A stretch of 64,000 bases of DNA from Clostridioides difficile_A (GTDB taxonomy: Bacteria > Bacillota > Clostridia > Peptostreptococcales > Peptostreptococcaceae). Below are positions 26,197 to 37,400 of the stretch, piece after piece. Under the pieces are notes generated by a model. The model saw only the letters and a list, made by a program, of their open reading frames with translations. It was not told the origin of the DNA and ran no database searches. Location: contig OX246690.1 in assembly GCA_945909635.1 (NCBI GenBank), positions 2,480,001-2,544,000 of the forward strand. The letters run 5' to 3'. The position numbers were made by a program, and so were the translations under genes. Each line of letters opens with the position of its first letter. Within the stretch, counting starts at the first letter, position 1.

Positions 26197-28377
26197 TTAA
26201 AATGTATCTATCATATATTTTATTTCTTTTAAAACAGGTGTCAGCCAGCCATCTTTAACTGTATTTCTTCTAAATAATGCTTTTAGTTTTATTTTTGATA
26301 CTAAATGCTTATATGATATATCTATCATATATTTACTTTCTATCTCTTTATTAAAATAGATTGAATTCTCAAATATATAAAATTGAAATTTATCATCTAA
26401 ATTATTAAAATTCTTATAACTACTACCATTTTCTGATATATCTGTTACATTTACAGTTTCTATTTCATAGTTAATATTACTAGTTAATGTATCTGTAACT
26501 TTTACATCACAATAATCAGCATCATATTCTGTAAATGGCCTATATTTAAGTTCAAAATTTGATTTATTTTTTCCATTAAAAGATTCTATAGTTGTTTCTA
26601 ACTTTGATGATAAATCCACAGAATCACTACCAGCAACAGGTTTATAACTTATACTATATACTGCATTATAATCATAGTTAAATATTTGAATACAGTAAAA
26701 AAATCCAGTTTTTTGATTTTTATGTATATAAAACTCCTCACTATTTAAAGGTATCTCTTCTCCATCTTTCATTACTTTATAAATAATTTCTGCCTCAAAT
26801 CTAAAATAAGCTCTAGTACTCCCTGTTATAAATAAAAGTTCAGATTCTATAATATCCTTATTAGTTGGTAATATAGGAATCCAGTCTTTAGTTTCTGGAT
26901 TATCAGATGCAGTAATATAATATTCTATATCAGTAACGGTTTTTCCAAATGAATTTCTAGGATGTAATTCATCAGTTACTATCTGTACATTTTTTATATT
27001 GGAATTTAAATTTATAGACTTACTTGTATAAATACCTGTCCTATCAAAATGATTATTATAGCATCCTATATTATATAAACCATAGTTGTATTCATACTTT
27101 AAGACCATATGATTTAACTTGTCATTTCCGACTATTTTAGACAGTAACTCGTCATAAGAATAAGACAGTACTCTATCATTCATTTTTCGCCATAAAGAAT
27201 TAACCATATTCCTATCATAATACACTGGTTTAAATATAGCTTTAGTTACTTCTTCTTTTCTATCATTTTTATTATTAAACCAAAGTAAACTTTTATTTAT
27301 TTCAGTTGGATTATATACATATGTTTCTCTTATATAATGTTTCTGTGTAAATAATATGTATATTCTCTTACATATTATATCTGGAAACCTAAATGTAACC
27401 TTATCTTTTGTAAAAACACTTTTTAATGTTTTATCCTTATTATCTGGTGTTACTAGTTCTATCAATGCTTCATCTTCATCATCCGTCATTTTATATCTTA
27501 TAGCTACTATATCAATAGGATATTTTGTAAATGGGGTAAGATTTATCTCATTTATTTTATTGATAGATTCAAAATTAAGCTCAAGATCACAAACTGCACC
27601 AGAGTCTATTCCATAAAAATAATTATCTCTTACATATATAGCTTGTGGTTTACTATTTTCAAATGAAACATTTAATGGAGCATCAGATAGTATTGTATCA
27701 CTCCAAAATGAGTTTGGATCTCCATCTATAGCATTTTCAAGAGATGTTTCGTTATTGCAAGATTGTATAAATCCTTCCCCTAGCTGAAAGCTATAATTTA
27801 AACATGCTGTATATACTTTATTATCATACATCAACATATTATCGCGTTTTAAAAATGGCAATGTTAACACGTTTTCATTTTCATCAAAATTAGCATAACA
27901 CTTCTCTAGTATCCATTGCCCAGCTCTATCTTTTTGAATATTTCTACTTTTATCAAAGTTATTTGAATTTCTAAACCTCTCTATTATAAATTTAGACATA
28001 TGTTTAAATGAAGTAGAATATCTACAACTCTCTAATTTATCTTTTATTTGATTTATCTTAGTTGTTATGCTATTTATGTATGATGTACTGATACCATCAT
28101 ACTTTGATATCAATTCACTCATTGAGTTAACTACACCAAAACTGGTTAATAAATCTATATATAGTTCATTCATAGTCTTATTGATTGATTGAGATTTAAT
28201 ATTTACCTCATGCTCATTTAGACTTGATATTAGTGTATTATTTTTAATTTTCGTCTTAAATTCATTTTCTAAAATCTTTCTTTCTTCATCAGTTGAACAA
28301 TTTGAAGCTATTTGACTTACAATTTCTTCTATAATCTCATCTTTTATTTTATTTATATTCAAGTTAGTACCTAGCAT
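26197..28377 (-). CDS. Large F5/8-type-C-like fibre/baseplate protein
   Basis: This 726-residue protein has a helical N-terminus (about 1-130). It then shows the clearest discoidin-like pattern in the cluster (SCNNETSLENAIDGDPNSFW, about residues 215-235) and a second sandwich with GIYTSKSINLNSNIKNVQIV followed by DIEYYITASDNPETKDWIP. A later segment (NSIYFNKEIESKYMIDISYK) matches a short beta motif found in several other proteins here. I start it at ATG 28377, one base past the stop of the previous gene, rather than at TTG 28389, because coupling and spacing fit better. It is probably one of a set of surface-binding tail components. Confidence 0.6.
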   Translation of the reverse strand: MLGTNLNINKIKDEIIEEIVSQIASNCSTDEERKILENEFKTKIKNNTLISSLNEHEVNIKSQSINKTMNELYIDLLTSFGVVNSMSELISKYDGISTSYINSITTKINQIKDKLESCRYSTSFKHMSKFIIERFRNSNNFDKSRNIQKDRAGQWILEKCYANFDENENVLTLPFLKRDNMLMYDNKVYTACLNYSFQLGEGFIQSCNNETSLENAIDGDPNSFWSDTILSDAPLNVSFENSKPQAIYVRDNYFYGIDSGAVCDLELNFESINKINEINLTPFTKYPIDIVAIRYKMTDDEDEALIELVTPDNKDKTLKSVFTKDKVTFRFPDIICKRIYILFTQKHYIRETYVYNPTEINKSLLWFNNKNDRKEEVTKAIFKPVYYDRNMVNSLWRKMNDRVLSYSYDELLSKIVGNDKLNHMVLKYEYNYGLYNIGCYNNHFDRTGIYTSKSINLNSNIKNVQIVTDELHPRNSFGKTVTDIEYYITASDNPETKDWIPILPTNKDIIESELLFITGSTRAYFRFEAEIIYKVMKDGEEIPLNSEEFYIHKNQKTGFFYCIQIFNYDYNAVYSISYKPVAGSDSVDLSSKLETTIESFNGKNKSNFELKYRPFTEYDADYCDVKVTDTLTSNINYEIETVNVTDISENGSSYKNFNNLDDKFQFYIFENSIYFNKEIESKYMIDISYKHLVSKIKLKALFRRNTVKDGWLTPVLKEIKYMIDTF

Positions 28378-28378
28378 A

Positions 28379-28708
28379 TTATATTCCAACCTTTAATTTA
28401 TACTTTTCGCAACATTTATCAAGTATATCAATTAATTCATTTATAGCTGTTTGTACATCTTCCTTAGTTTTCATTATTTCAAATTCTACTCTGGTACCAT
28501 CCCATTCTGATTTTTTCCAATTAATTGGTCTAATACCTTCCTTTATCAACTTAATCCACAAAGATAATTTATGAACTTCATACATATTTTCATCCATTAG
28601 TTCTAGTTCTCTAGTTAACTTTTTTCCTATGATAACACCGCTTTCCATAATATACCCTTCCAAACTTTCTTTTGAAATGAAATATCTATCTTCTTCAAAA
28701 TCTTGCAC
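28379..28708 (-). CDS. Small structural-cluster protein, unknown
   Basis: This 109-residue acidic, mostly helical protein (KSEWDGTRVEFEIMKTKEDV, then AINELIDILDKCCEKYK) has no recognised domain. It starts at GTG 28708 with AGGAGG at good spacing. It sits inside the operon between another small gene and the large discoidin-like gene and is likely an assembly factor or small baseplate piece. Confidence 0.5.
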   Translation of the reverse strand: MQDFEEDRYFISKESLEGYIMESGVIIGKKLTRELELMDENMYEVHKLSLWIKLIKEGIRPINWKKSEWDGTRVEFEIMKTKEDVQTAINELIDILDKCCEKYKLKVGI

Positions 28709-28744
28709 AAAATTTCCTCCTTTATCTATTTTGTTACTTTATGT

Positions 28745-29053
28745 TCATTCAGTATTTTTATCTTCTTTTATTTTTCCATTTATAACTATTAAATCTTTAT
28801 TAGTTATTATAACTTTATTTTCCTCAAATGATATTCCCTTTTTTAGTAAAAATGCTTCCAATAAATCTTGAGTCTGAGGTAATATAAATTCTTCTTTAAC
28901 TCTTTGTATGACCTCATCTATAATTTGCTCTTTAGAACCCAGAACTTTTTTACCATCATATTCAAAATATCTTTGAATTACATTTATTAGATATGCATCA
29001 ACTTTATCTAGGCCTTTTACATAAATGTTATCTTTTTTCTGTTGTATTCTCAT
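28745..29053 (-). CDS. Small structural-cluster protein, unknown
   Basis: This protein of about 102 residues starts at ATG 29053; the frame also permits GTG 29068, but that codon has no ribosome site. The sequence alternates charged helices and short strands (DKVDAYLINVIQRYFEYDGK, then ENKVIITNKDLIVINGKIKE). No family is recognised. It lies 36 bp upstream of the 109-residue gene on the same transcript. Confidence 0.45.
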   Translation of the reverse strand: MRIQQKKDNIYVKGLDKVDAYLINVIQRYFEYDGKKVLGSKEQIIDEVIQRVKEEFILPQTQDLLEAFLLKKGISFEENKVIITNKDLIVINGKIKEDKNTE

Positions 29054-29088
29054 ATTCCACCAACTCACTATATTGTCTATATGTGTTA

Positions 29089-29967
29089 CTATTTTTTCTT
29101 ACTTATAACTTGCATTAATACTTTTTCGACTTCTTTATCACTATTTTCATAATCATCATATATAAGATAAATGTCCTCTTTTTTATCTCCTGATACTGTT
29201 TCATAAATATTTATTGTATCTAAATTTCCTTCTTCACTATAATTAAGCAGTACATCTTCATTAGCACTGCTTACTTTTATTAACTTATCATCATTTTTAG
29301 AATCTCTTAATATAGTTGTTACATCATTTAAATCTGGATATTCAGTATTTGGAAGTCTTCCTAAATCAGGATTAATTAAACCCATTTGAGCTTCTGTAAA
29401 ATCATCATTATATAAAAGTGCTATTGCATTAATTTCAGGGGATTCTCCTGCCAAATTTGACCATATCTTAGCTCTTATTTTTACAGTTTTAGGTATATCT
29501 TCCTCTTTTTGTATAGTATATGGTACAGTATTATTTGCTCTTATCTGAAATACTTCTTTTTTATCTGTTATTAGATAATATATTACTTCTGACCCTTCTG
29601 GTATATCTTGGTCCACCAGTAGAAAAAAATTATTTAATGACGAACTTTTATGTTCATGAGTATAAATATCAACTGAATTATATTCTCCAAAACTGCTACC
29701 TTCATTTAAAGATATACACGTTTTATCAAAATCAAATTTTATATTTACGCTATTTAGTACATCAGAAAATTCCTTATTTTTAAATTCATTTATAAATAAG
29801 GAATTTGCATATCTATTATTATCAAAATTAAATAAAATTCTATCAAAAAACAAATTATCTGAATAGTAAGATATATCATTTTTAGATGAATTTTTAACTA
29901 TTTCTTTATCAGTACATAACTTATCTATTATATTTTTGCTTGAAACCTTAGTAAATTTTTCACTCAT
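29089..29967 (-). CDS. Structural-cluster protein, unknown
   Basis: This 292-residue, strand-rich protein has a central sandwich-like stretch (NNFFLLVDQDIPEGSEVIYY, KTVKIRAKIWSNLAGESPEI) resembling the beta domains of the larger fibre proteins. No catalytic motif, signal or membrane helix is present. AGGTGA precedes ATG 29967, 8 bp past the stop of the previous gene. A tail or fibre accessory role is inferred only from position. Confidence 0.5.
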   Translation of the reverse strand: MSEKFTKVSSKNIIDKLCTDKEIVKNSSKNDISYYSDNLFFDRILFNFDNNRYANSLFINEFKNKEFSDVLNSVNIKFDFDKTCISLNEGSSFGEYNSVDIYTHEHKSSSLNNFFLLVDQDIPEGSEVIYYLITDKKEVFQIRANNTVPYTIQKEEDIPKTVKIRAKIWSNLAGESPEINAIALLYNDDFTEAQMGLINPDLGRLPNTEYPDLNDVTTILRDSKNDDKLIKVSSANEDVLLNYSEEGNLDTINIYETVSGDKKEDIYLIYDDYENSDKEVEKVLMQVISKKK

Positions 29968-29974
29968 AGTTCAC

Positions 29975-30460
29975 CTATAATATAGAGTGTTGCCCTGTCA
30001 AATATTCTTTATTAAAAACAGGTATTACACTATACTCACATTTATTTAAAGTTTTATGCACGTATTTTATCTTATCAACTTGATATTGTATCTCAATAAA
30101 GTCTGTAGGAGAAAGTTCCATATGAATATATAAAATTTTAAATTTAGAATTAAATGTATAACTATTTCTATCTAACTCTATATTATTTACACTAACTCTT
30201 ATATATTTACTTACTACTCCACTTATCTGCTTGGATACATACCACTTTTGATTTGAATTATACTCTAGCATTTTACTTTCATTTAACAAAACTTCAACCT
30301 TTGGATTCGGTATTTCTGTTAATAAATATTTTTTCCACTTTTCTCCTATTTTTTCATTTACATATAATTTATAACTTGTACATTTTAAATTTTTTATCCT
30401 TGAAAAAGTTATTGTATTTTCCGTATATATCTTTGTAAGATTATTGATATTTTCATACAT
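29975..30460 (-). CDS. Small beta-sandwich structural-cluster protein
   Basis: This 161-residue protein looks like one or two beta sandwiches. An fn3-like N-terminus (ITFSRIKNLKCTSYKLYVNE) is followed by a strand pair with the cluster's recurring motif (FKILYIHMELSPTDFIEIQY). It has the size of a single binding module and starts 8 bp after the preceding gene. Confidence 0.5.
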   Translation of the reverse strand: MYENINNLTKIYTENTITFSRIKNLKCTSYKLYVNEKIGEKWKKYLLTEIPNPKVEVLLNESKMLEYNSNQKWYVSKQISGVVSKYIRVSVNNIELDRNSYTFNSKFKILYIHMELSPTDFIEIQYQVDKIKYVHKTLNKCEYSVIPVFNKEYLTGQHSIL

Positions 30461-30468
30461 ATGTATAC

Positions 30469-31836
30469 CTACAATACAGCCACTACTGGGTCTGATATAT
30501 TTCCTTTCTCATCATATAAATATATAGTGTAGTTGTACTTATTTGAATAAAAGCAGTAATCCTTTATTGACAAAAGTGGATATCTAGAATTTAATACAAC
30601 CATCTCAATTGTATCATTATCTTCTATATTATTTATATAATCATTATAGTATTTGCCACCTTGCCTTATATATATTTTAAATATCGTGGCATTTTCATCT
30701 TTCATGTCAACTGGTTTTTTCTGCTCATCTATACTTAAATTTGTTACATCTTTTCTGTAAATGAGCATTTTATCAATTAATATTTCAAATTTATCTTGAA
30801 ATATTATTGGTTTACAATAGTCTGTTGATATGTTTTTGTATATGTTTTTCATCCTAAAAGCTCTAGATTTTCTATAAAATAATTCTCTTTTATTCTTATG
30901 CCATATATTTGGTAATTTCACATATCTTATTCCATCAGTTATTAAAGTGGAATCATCTGAATGTATCTCTTGACTAGTTATAGTCTTTATTACTTTACTA
31001 TATAAGTCATCCTTATTGATATTTATATCTTTTGAAACTTTTTCTCTCTTTATCTCTTGCCATTTGGTTATTTTAATGTCATCCTCTTTTACTTCTAATA
31101 CTTGAATTATTTCATCTGGATTTTCATATAATTCACAAACTCCTACATTTGATAGTTCTGAGATAGATCCATCTTGAAATTTACTTATTACTCTATACTC
31201 ATATTTATTCTTTTGTTCTTCTTTTTTCTGGTAAAATAAGATGTAGTTTTTACCTTCTATTGTAGATACTACTGGGTCAAATACTCCATGTGCATGTATA
31301 TCTATATATGTAACTATATCTATAGAAAAATCTAAGGTAACTTTATTGTATTCAGCATTGGATTTTTTTATTAGAAATCCATTATTATTTCTAATCTTTA
31401 TTATGTCGTCAATTTCATATTGTTCTGTTATAGTTCTATATGTCTCATATCCATTATAATCAGTTTTTTTCTTAAATAAAATTCTTGATATAGTTTGGTA
31501 TGAACTTAATTGTATTTCTATTTTTTCTTGAGGAACTGAGGATAAATCATTTTTTAAATTTACAATTAATTTTTTAAAAGGAATTACTATTTCAAATGGT
31601 AGCATAAATTCAGTATATCCATTATATCCTTTTGGCAAATCATTTCTACTAAGTAAAAAATCTTTGATGTTAGTCGATTCTATATCAGCATTTTCTTCTA
31701 ATATTTCTATAATTGGGTCTTGATTATTTATGTACTCTTCTATTTCTGTTTCTGATGAAATATTTTTAAATCTATAAATATAGTGTAGTAAATTTCCTTC
31801 TGTAGATTTACATATATTTATTTTGGGATGTTCCAA
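30469..31836 (-). CDS. Fibronectin-like structural-cluster protein
   Basis: This 455-residue protein is mainly beta-structured, with several fn3/Ig-like segments (TYIDIHAHGVFDPVVSTIEG, then NYILFYQKKEEQKNKYEYRV) and a terminal one ending YTIYLYDEKGNISDPVVAVL. It starts at TTG 31836 with GAGGTG upstream. It is the first gene after a terminator-like hairpin at 32001-32040, so it may head a separately expressed distal sub-operon. No specific family is recognised. Confidence 0.55.
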   Translation of the reverse strand: MEHPKINICKSTEGNLLHYIYRFKNISSETEIEEYINNQDPIIEILEENADIESTNIKDFLLSRNDLPKGYNGYTEFMLPFEIVIPFKKLIVNLKNDLSSVPQEKIEIQLSSYQTISRILFKKKTDYNGYETYRTITEQYEIDDIIKIRNNNGFLIKKSNAEYNKVTLDFSIDIVTYIDIHAHGVFDPVVSTIEGKNYILFYQKKEEQKNKYEYRVISKFQDGSISELSNVGVCELYENPDEIIQVLEVKEDDIKITKWQEIKREKVSKDININKDDLYSKVIKTITSQEIHSDDSTLITDGIRYVKLPNIWHKNKRELFYRKSRAFRMKNIYKNISTDYCKPIIFQDKFEILIDKMLIYRKDVTNLSIDEQKKPVDMKDENATIFKIYIRQGGKYYNDYINNIEDNDTIEMVVLNSRYPLLSIKDYCFYSNKYNYTIYLYDEKGNISDPVVAVL

Positions 31837-32000
31837 ATAAACTCACCTCTTTTCCATTTTATTTTTGTAAAATCACTTTCACTCTTAATATACCTTGCTT
31901 ATACTCGAATTTGTTCAACATTTTTTATTATATTATCAATTTTTTATACAAATAAATTTTGCAATTTAAGTTTGCCACAAATAATATATATAATTACTAT

Positions 32001-32040
32001 AAAAGGGATTGTTTCAATTTTAATTAAAACAATCCCTTTA
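32001..32040 (-). terminator. Internal intrinsic terminator-like hairpin downstream of the tail fibre gene
   Basis: AAAGGGATTGTTT pairs with AAACAATCCCTTT over 13 bp around a 12-nt loop, 15 bp past the fibre stop codon. On the minus strand the following tract is TTTTATAG, a modest U-run. It may lower read-through into the distal genes. The 160 bp that follow are AT-rich and could hold a secondary promoter. Confidence 0.65.
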
Positions 32041-32054
32041 TCCTAATATACTTA

Positions 32055-34286
32055 CTATTTTTTTTGTGCTATTGGAGTCCATTCTGCTAGATATTTTTCA
32101 CCACTAGTTGTATTACCATCACTTTTAGTACAAACATAAAGACCTATAGGGTATTTAGCATTCTCCGCATCTTTATCTTCTGTTTTTGTATCCAATATAT
32201 GTTTTATCCATATATCACCTACTTTAGGTTTTTTAAATGGTTTATAATCTCCAGGGGGACAAAAAGATAGTATAAGTCTAGGACCTGGCATACCCTCTCC
32301 ATCTCCAAAACGAATAGCGTTATTGAAAAACCACACACATCCACCATTTCCATCTTGAGGTCTATATGATAATATTCGTCTACCTTTCCTCTTAGTACCA
32401 GTATTATCTTTATACTCAATAGCTTCATCATATAAACAAAAATGGTCAACCTCTCCATCACTATCAGGATGTTGAGTATCCTTAATGTCTCCACGTAATG
32501 ATATTTTTCTATCTCCTTCATCAGTTATAACTATCTTAGAATTCTGAATCATGGTTAAATCCCCATACATGGAATCCCCTCGTCTTTTGACATAATCTTT
32601 TTTAATATTTTTAATTTCATTTTCTATATTGATTATATCTCTTTTTATATCATCAATATCATCCCTTAGTTCATCTAACTGCTCTTGAACATTAGTTCTT
32701 ACCTCTTTAAGTTGAGCAAGTTCTCTAGTTGTAACTGAACTTTCACTAATACACTTATTAGTATCACTAACTAAAACTCTTGAGCCATTTCTTCTATAAT
32801 CTGTATGTCTTTCCATATTATCATTTGAACAAAAAACATTTCCATTATCATCTGTCATAAGAATTTTTTTAGCATTATCACTTCCTTGAGCTATTACAAC
32901 ATAATAATCAAAAGTATCCCAAATTTCTTCTACTTCATTATCAATCTTATCCAATCTAGACTCATAATCATAATGTCTATGTCTAATATGAGAATATCTA
33001 TTATCATAAATCGATTTTGGTTTTATAAAATGATTTGTCTCAGGAAGTCCAGATATTGTAATTGGACTTTGATATTGATGAACTATACAAGAACTAGACA
33101 TATATGGTTGTATATGTACTTCTGTTTTTTCATCTATAGCTAAATATAATTCAAACTTATGAGTAACTATTTCCACACCATCAACTGTAGTAGAGTCTGA
33201 CTTCACATGATACAGTCTTAATACATCTATATCTCTTTGATAACTATCTCCTTCATGTTTATATGGTGGAAATTTTTCCGCTTTATAGTCATTTTTACTA
33301 GGGTCTGGAGGAGTCTTATAACCACTTAAATCAATAGGTCTTTCATGTGCATGATTTTCACTTGGTGGTGTCATACTTGAATATGTTGAAACACTTTCCT
33401 CTATATTTAACTTTTCTATAGTTGCTTTTTCTTTATCTTCTATATTGTTATTTAAATGATTCTTTACATCATTATTTTTGTGTGTTGTTATTCTATCTTC
33501 TTTTGTTAAAGTTTCTTCAGAAGATAAATCTTCGTTTATAAATGGTAATTTTTCATCATGTAATGACACATAAAAAAACTTATTTGTACAAGTCCATCCA
33601 TCCTTATTTTTGTTTGTAGGGTCTTCAAACAAACCAATATGAATATCCATAGTAGTTGGATTATTTCCTTTAAGAAGAGTTATGGAACCTCTAAATAGTG
33701 AGTTGTAAATTCCTTCTGTCATCATATCAGTATGGTCAAACTTCCCTATATTAGGCTTTGTGTAGTCTATGTAATCAGATGTAGATTTAACAAATTCATC
33801 AATATAATCTTCATTTTTCATTTTAGCTACCATGCTATTTGCAAATATACCTTGATATGGAAGTTTACCATCTGTAGAAAAATCAGGAGCATTTCCAACT
33901 CTTCTCGGAGTAAATGTAGCTATTTTGATATACCTTTTATTAGACACCATTGCGGCATGTTTAAAATGGTTGTATCCTAATCTATCTTTAAAATCAACAG
34001 CATGATATCCATCTAGACAATCTGCATTTAATCCACTATTAGGTCCTTGATTTAACTCACTCCAGACTTTTTTATCATTTAAAGTTAATTCACTTGTTAT
34101 AATATTTAATCTTGGTTTATCTATCCACCAATCGAGTTTAATATCACTTGCTCTAAAATTCATTTTTGCATACGAATATCCATCATTTAAGTCAGCATCT
34201 CCAAATGTAACTGATAACTTAACACCTTTGAAATCATGCAACTTCAATTCATTTGTAAGTAATGTTGCTGAAGGTAAAACACCCAA
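32055..34286 (-). CDS. Tail fibre protein (receptor-binding type)
   Basis: This protein of about 743 residues carries classic tail-fibre signatures. LDGYHAVDF (near residue 85) is the common LDGYHASDF fibre repeat. A long trimeric coiled coil (about residues 555-605: QLDELRDDIDDIKRDIINIE) is followed by RRGDSMYGDLTMIQNSKI, the GDTMTGNL-type collar motif of many phage fibres. The C-terminal domain (about 620-743) would be the binding tip. The frame opens at GTG 34295, but that codon lies within the GAGGTG ribosome site, so TTG 34286 is a better start. It is the only gene here with an unmistakable fibre design and probably determines the target cell surface. Confidence 0.82.
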   Translation of the reverse strand: MGVLPSATLLTNELKLHDFKGVKLSVTFGDADLNDGYSYAKMNFRASDIKLDWWIDKPRLNIITSELTLNDKKVWSELNQGPNSGLNADCLDGYHAVDFKDRLGYNHFKHAAMVSNKRYIKIATFTPRRVGNAPDFSTDGKLPYQGIFANSMVAKMKNEDYIDEFVKSTSDYIDYTKPNIGKFDHTDMMTEGIYNSLFRGSITLLKGNNPTTMDIHIGLFEDPTNKNKDGWTCTNKFFYVSLHDEKLPFINEDLSSEETLTKEDRITTHKNNDVKNHLNNNIEDKEKATIEKLNIEESVSTYSSMTPPSENHAHERPIDLSGYKTPPDPSKNDYKAEKFPPYKHEGDSYQRDIDVLRLYHVKSDSTTVDGVEIVTHKFELYLAIDEKTEVHIQPYMSSSCIVHQYQSPITISGLPETNHFIKPKSIYDNRYSHIRHRHYDYESRLDKIDNEVEEIWDTFDYYVVIAQGSDNAKKILMTDDNGNVFCSNDNMERHTDYRRNGSRVLVSDTNKCISESSVTTRELAQLKEVRTNVQEQLDELRDDIDDIKRDIINIENEIKNIKKDYVKRRGDSMYGDLTMIQNSKIVITDEGDRKISLRGDIKDTQHPDSDGEVDHFCLYDEAIEYKDNTGTKRKGRRILSYRPQDGNGGCVWFFNNAIRFGDGEGMPGPRLILSFCPPGDYKPFKKPKVGDIWIKHILDTKTEDKDAENAKYPIGLYVCTKSDGNTTSGEKYLAEWTPIAQKK

Positions 34287-34404
34287 TAAAATCACCTCAT
34301 TTAATCTAGTAATACATTTTTAAAGTTATATTTACTAATCATCTAATTTATTTGTTTTTTAACGAGTTTCATTTAAATATATTTTTTATGAATCTCAAAT
34401 TATG

Positions 34405-37400
34405 TTATACATTATAGTTCACATTTTCTATCCATATACTTGGTCTGATATGTTTTTGATTGTCTATATTTTTATGGACTTCTATGCTAGTTTGAGGCAA
34501 TTCCTCATCTCCTATTACATCTACAAATTCAATAATAGGATAACTACCATAGGCAGCCCATTTTTGAACAGCTTTTTTAATATCTTCTTCAGAAAACCTT
34601 CCACCATTTTTATAAAGTAACTTACTATCTATTCTTATTATAATTACAGAGTTTTCTTGATATGGTTTACCATCAAGTGTACCAATATCTAAATAATAAT
34701 CGCTTTCAGGCTCTAAATCTCGACGAAGTCTATCTTCCATTTCTTTGATAATACCTCCACCTCTTAATCTAGTATCTATTAGATTTGTAGACTTTAGCGA
34801 GGTATGATGTCTTACAAAAATTCTACCTATATGTAAATCGAATGGTTCTAAGGCTTCTTGATTATCAAATTTATGATATACACAAAAATAGTTGTCTTTT
34901 AGAATATCACCTGTCCCTCTATCTATTATTCTCATCGGCTTTAAAAAAAAATGGATTGTTCGATTAAATAAATCATATGAGTTTCTCATTTCATTTATCT
35001 CATTTGAAGTGTCTGTATAAAAACTATACATATTTGGATTTAAATTTAAATCTATAATTTTACTATTTTTATCTTGATTTTTATAATAGCCTCTATAATG
35101 AAGGTTTTTTTCTTCATAGCTATAATCTACTAGTATTTTATCATTGTCACTTATTGAATCATTAATTTCTATAAATCCATACTTGAAATTAAATCCTTTT
35201 ATTTCAAGTTCTTTTTTATTTTTATCACTTAATATCTTATAAACTCTTAAATTAGTTGGTTTCCAACTATTATCTACTTTTATATACATTGGAGTATTCT
35301 TTACTTTAATAGTATTATTTCCAACAAAACTTCCCTTTTCTTCAGATATATCAATGTATGGCTTCCCATATTTTCCAAATATTTGTAAGTCGTATTCTGG
35401 TATAGAATATATAAGTTCTATTGTTTTATCAATTCTTTCGTATTTTTTACTAAAATAAGCATATTTAATGGTTGGGAACCATCCTTTTAAAGGTTCTTTT
35501 TCTAGAGGTGTTCCCACAATAATTTGATTTATGTTTCTACATACTACTGAATATCCTTTATAAACTTTTCCATTAGCTGACTTATATATAGAATCTTTAT
35601 CTAAGGTTCTAGTGTTTTTATTATTTCCAATAATACTTGAATTTTGTTCTGGAAATCCAGTATCTTCATATGTTCTCCCATATATAAATCCATTTCCATC
35701 TGATGCTGTATATATCAAAGTTTTATCCTTTGAATACATGGTATTTAAATTTTGAATATTATATTTAACTCTAAAAGTTGAATTTTCATTTATTTTGTCT
35801 CTATCTTCATCAGATGAATACTTCATAAATATATCTCTTGCTGTCATATATCCGTTTGTATCCTTTTCAGATATAATCATATCTTCATTCTTAAAACTAT
35901 CGAGTTCTGAATATAATGCATATTTTTTATTTATTATTTCCTTTGTAATAGGTGCTATTTCCAAATCATCAGCCACTATAATATATTCAATTTGTATTTT
36001 GGCTCTTTTATCCTCTAATATTTCATATTCGAACACTTCTATAGAAGACTTATTTGTTATGCCTTGAAGCCTATTCACTTTATACGACTCTAAGTCACAA
36101 CATTGAACTGGATTTATTTTTTCAAGTATTCCTACTTTGATTTCTAAAGGATTTACACTGTCTTTTCTATAAGCTTCTTCTGACAAACCATCATACATAA
36201 CATATATAGGATTTTCTATAGTTGGAATAAATGATGTATATATATATGCATCATATACATTTTCATATTTAGTTTTTTCTATAAAGACCTTATACTTAAA
36301 TTTATTTTCATCTATTGGATAATTATTTCCTGAAACAAGACTTATGTTTTCTGAATTATACAGACCATTTATATCTAATCCAACATTATCATAAATTTTG
36401 TACTTTAACTTATATTTGTAATACAATGGAACATTGTCCTTAAATTTATTTGTTATATAAAATAAATCATCATCTACCAAATATTCTCCATTAATCTTAT
36501 GTAAAAGACCACTTTCATCTGGATACATTATTATTTCCTTTGCCTGTTCTGGATATAGATTTGATATCTCATCTTTTTTATTTACAACACCACTGTACTT
36601 AGCTGACCCATTATATAATACTTTTAATTTCCTAACTAAACCTTCATATCGCGTATATGCATTATAAGTTTTGGGATTATAGTCAATCAATTCATTCTCA
36701 GTTTCAACAAAATTTACAGCTTCGAATATCGAATTTGTCAGATTTAAAACACCATATCTGTCACCATCATTGTATATCTTATCTATAGGCACTCTTTTTG
36801 CTAATAGACCTTGAAATTCCTCATGTTGAACTTTATGTTCTGGCTTGAAATCAGTGATAGTAGATTCATCCCACATAACAAAGTCTCTGTATAAAATTCC
36901 CCAATATCCTTCTAATTCTGTACCTTTTTCACCATCAAACTCAATAGTCTCTGGAAAATAATCTTCATTTTTTGTAGCTAAGTTTCTTTTATGAATCCAA
37001 TCATCAACAAAATGCAATGTTACATTATTGGTATTGGTTTCTATTACAGAAACAGTATCATCTAGAGATGCTGTTGTATTATAATAATAGGCTAAATTTA
37101 CTGCACCACTTGGAATATTTCTTCCAAGTTTAATAGATTTATTACCTTTATTATCGATTTCCTTATGCACTTTTGTATTGGAAAATAAATCTCCCGATAT
37201 ACATTCTTCTTTTTCCAAAATAGATTCATATTTTGGTGCTTGCGGATAATCTATAGTAGGTATTTTGAAATCAGGCGTACTTATATCAGGTCTTTGATTT
37301 ACTACAATATCATCTTTAGGATTATATTCGGTTGCAATTGTTCTTGCATGCCAAACTATATAAACTATTTCTCTTGTAGGTGAATCAATATTGTATTCTT

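Noticed and set aside
32219..32521. 100-residue frame inside the tail fibre gene
   Set aside because: It is a shadow frame on the same strand; the fibre frame carries the recognisable motifs.
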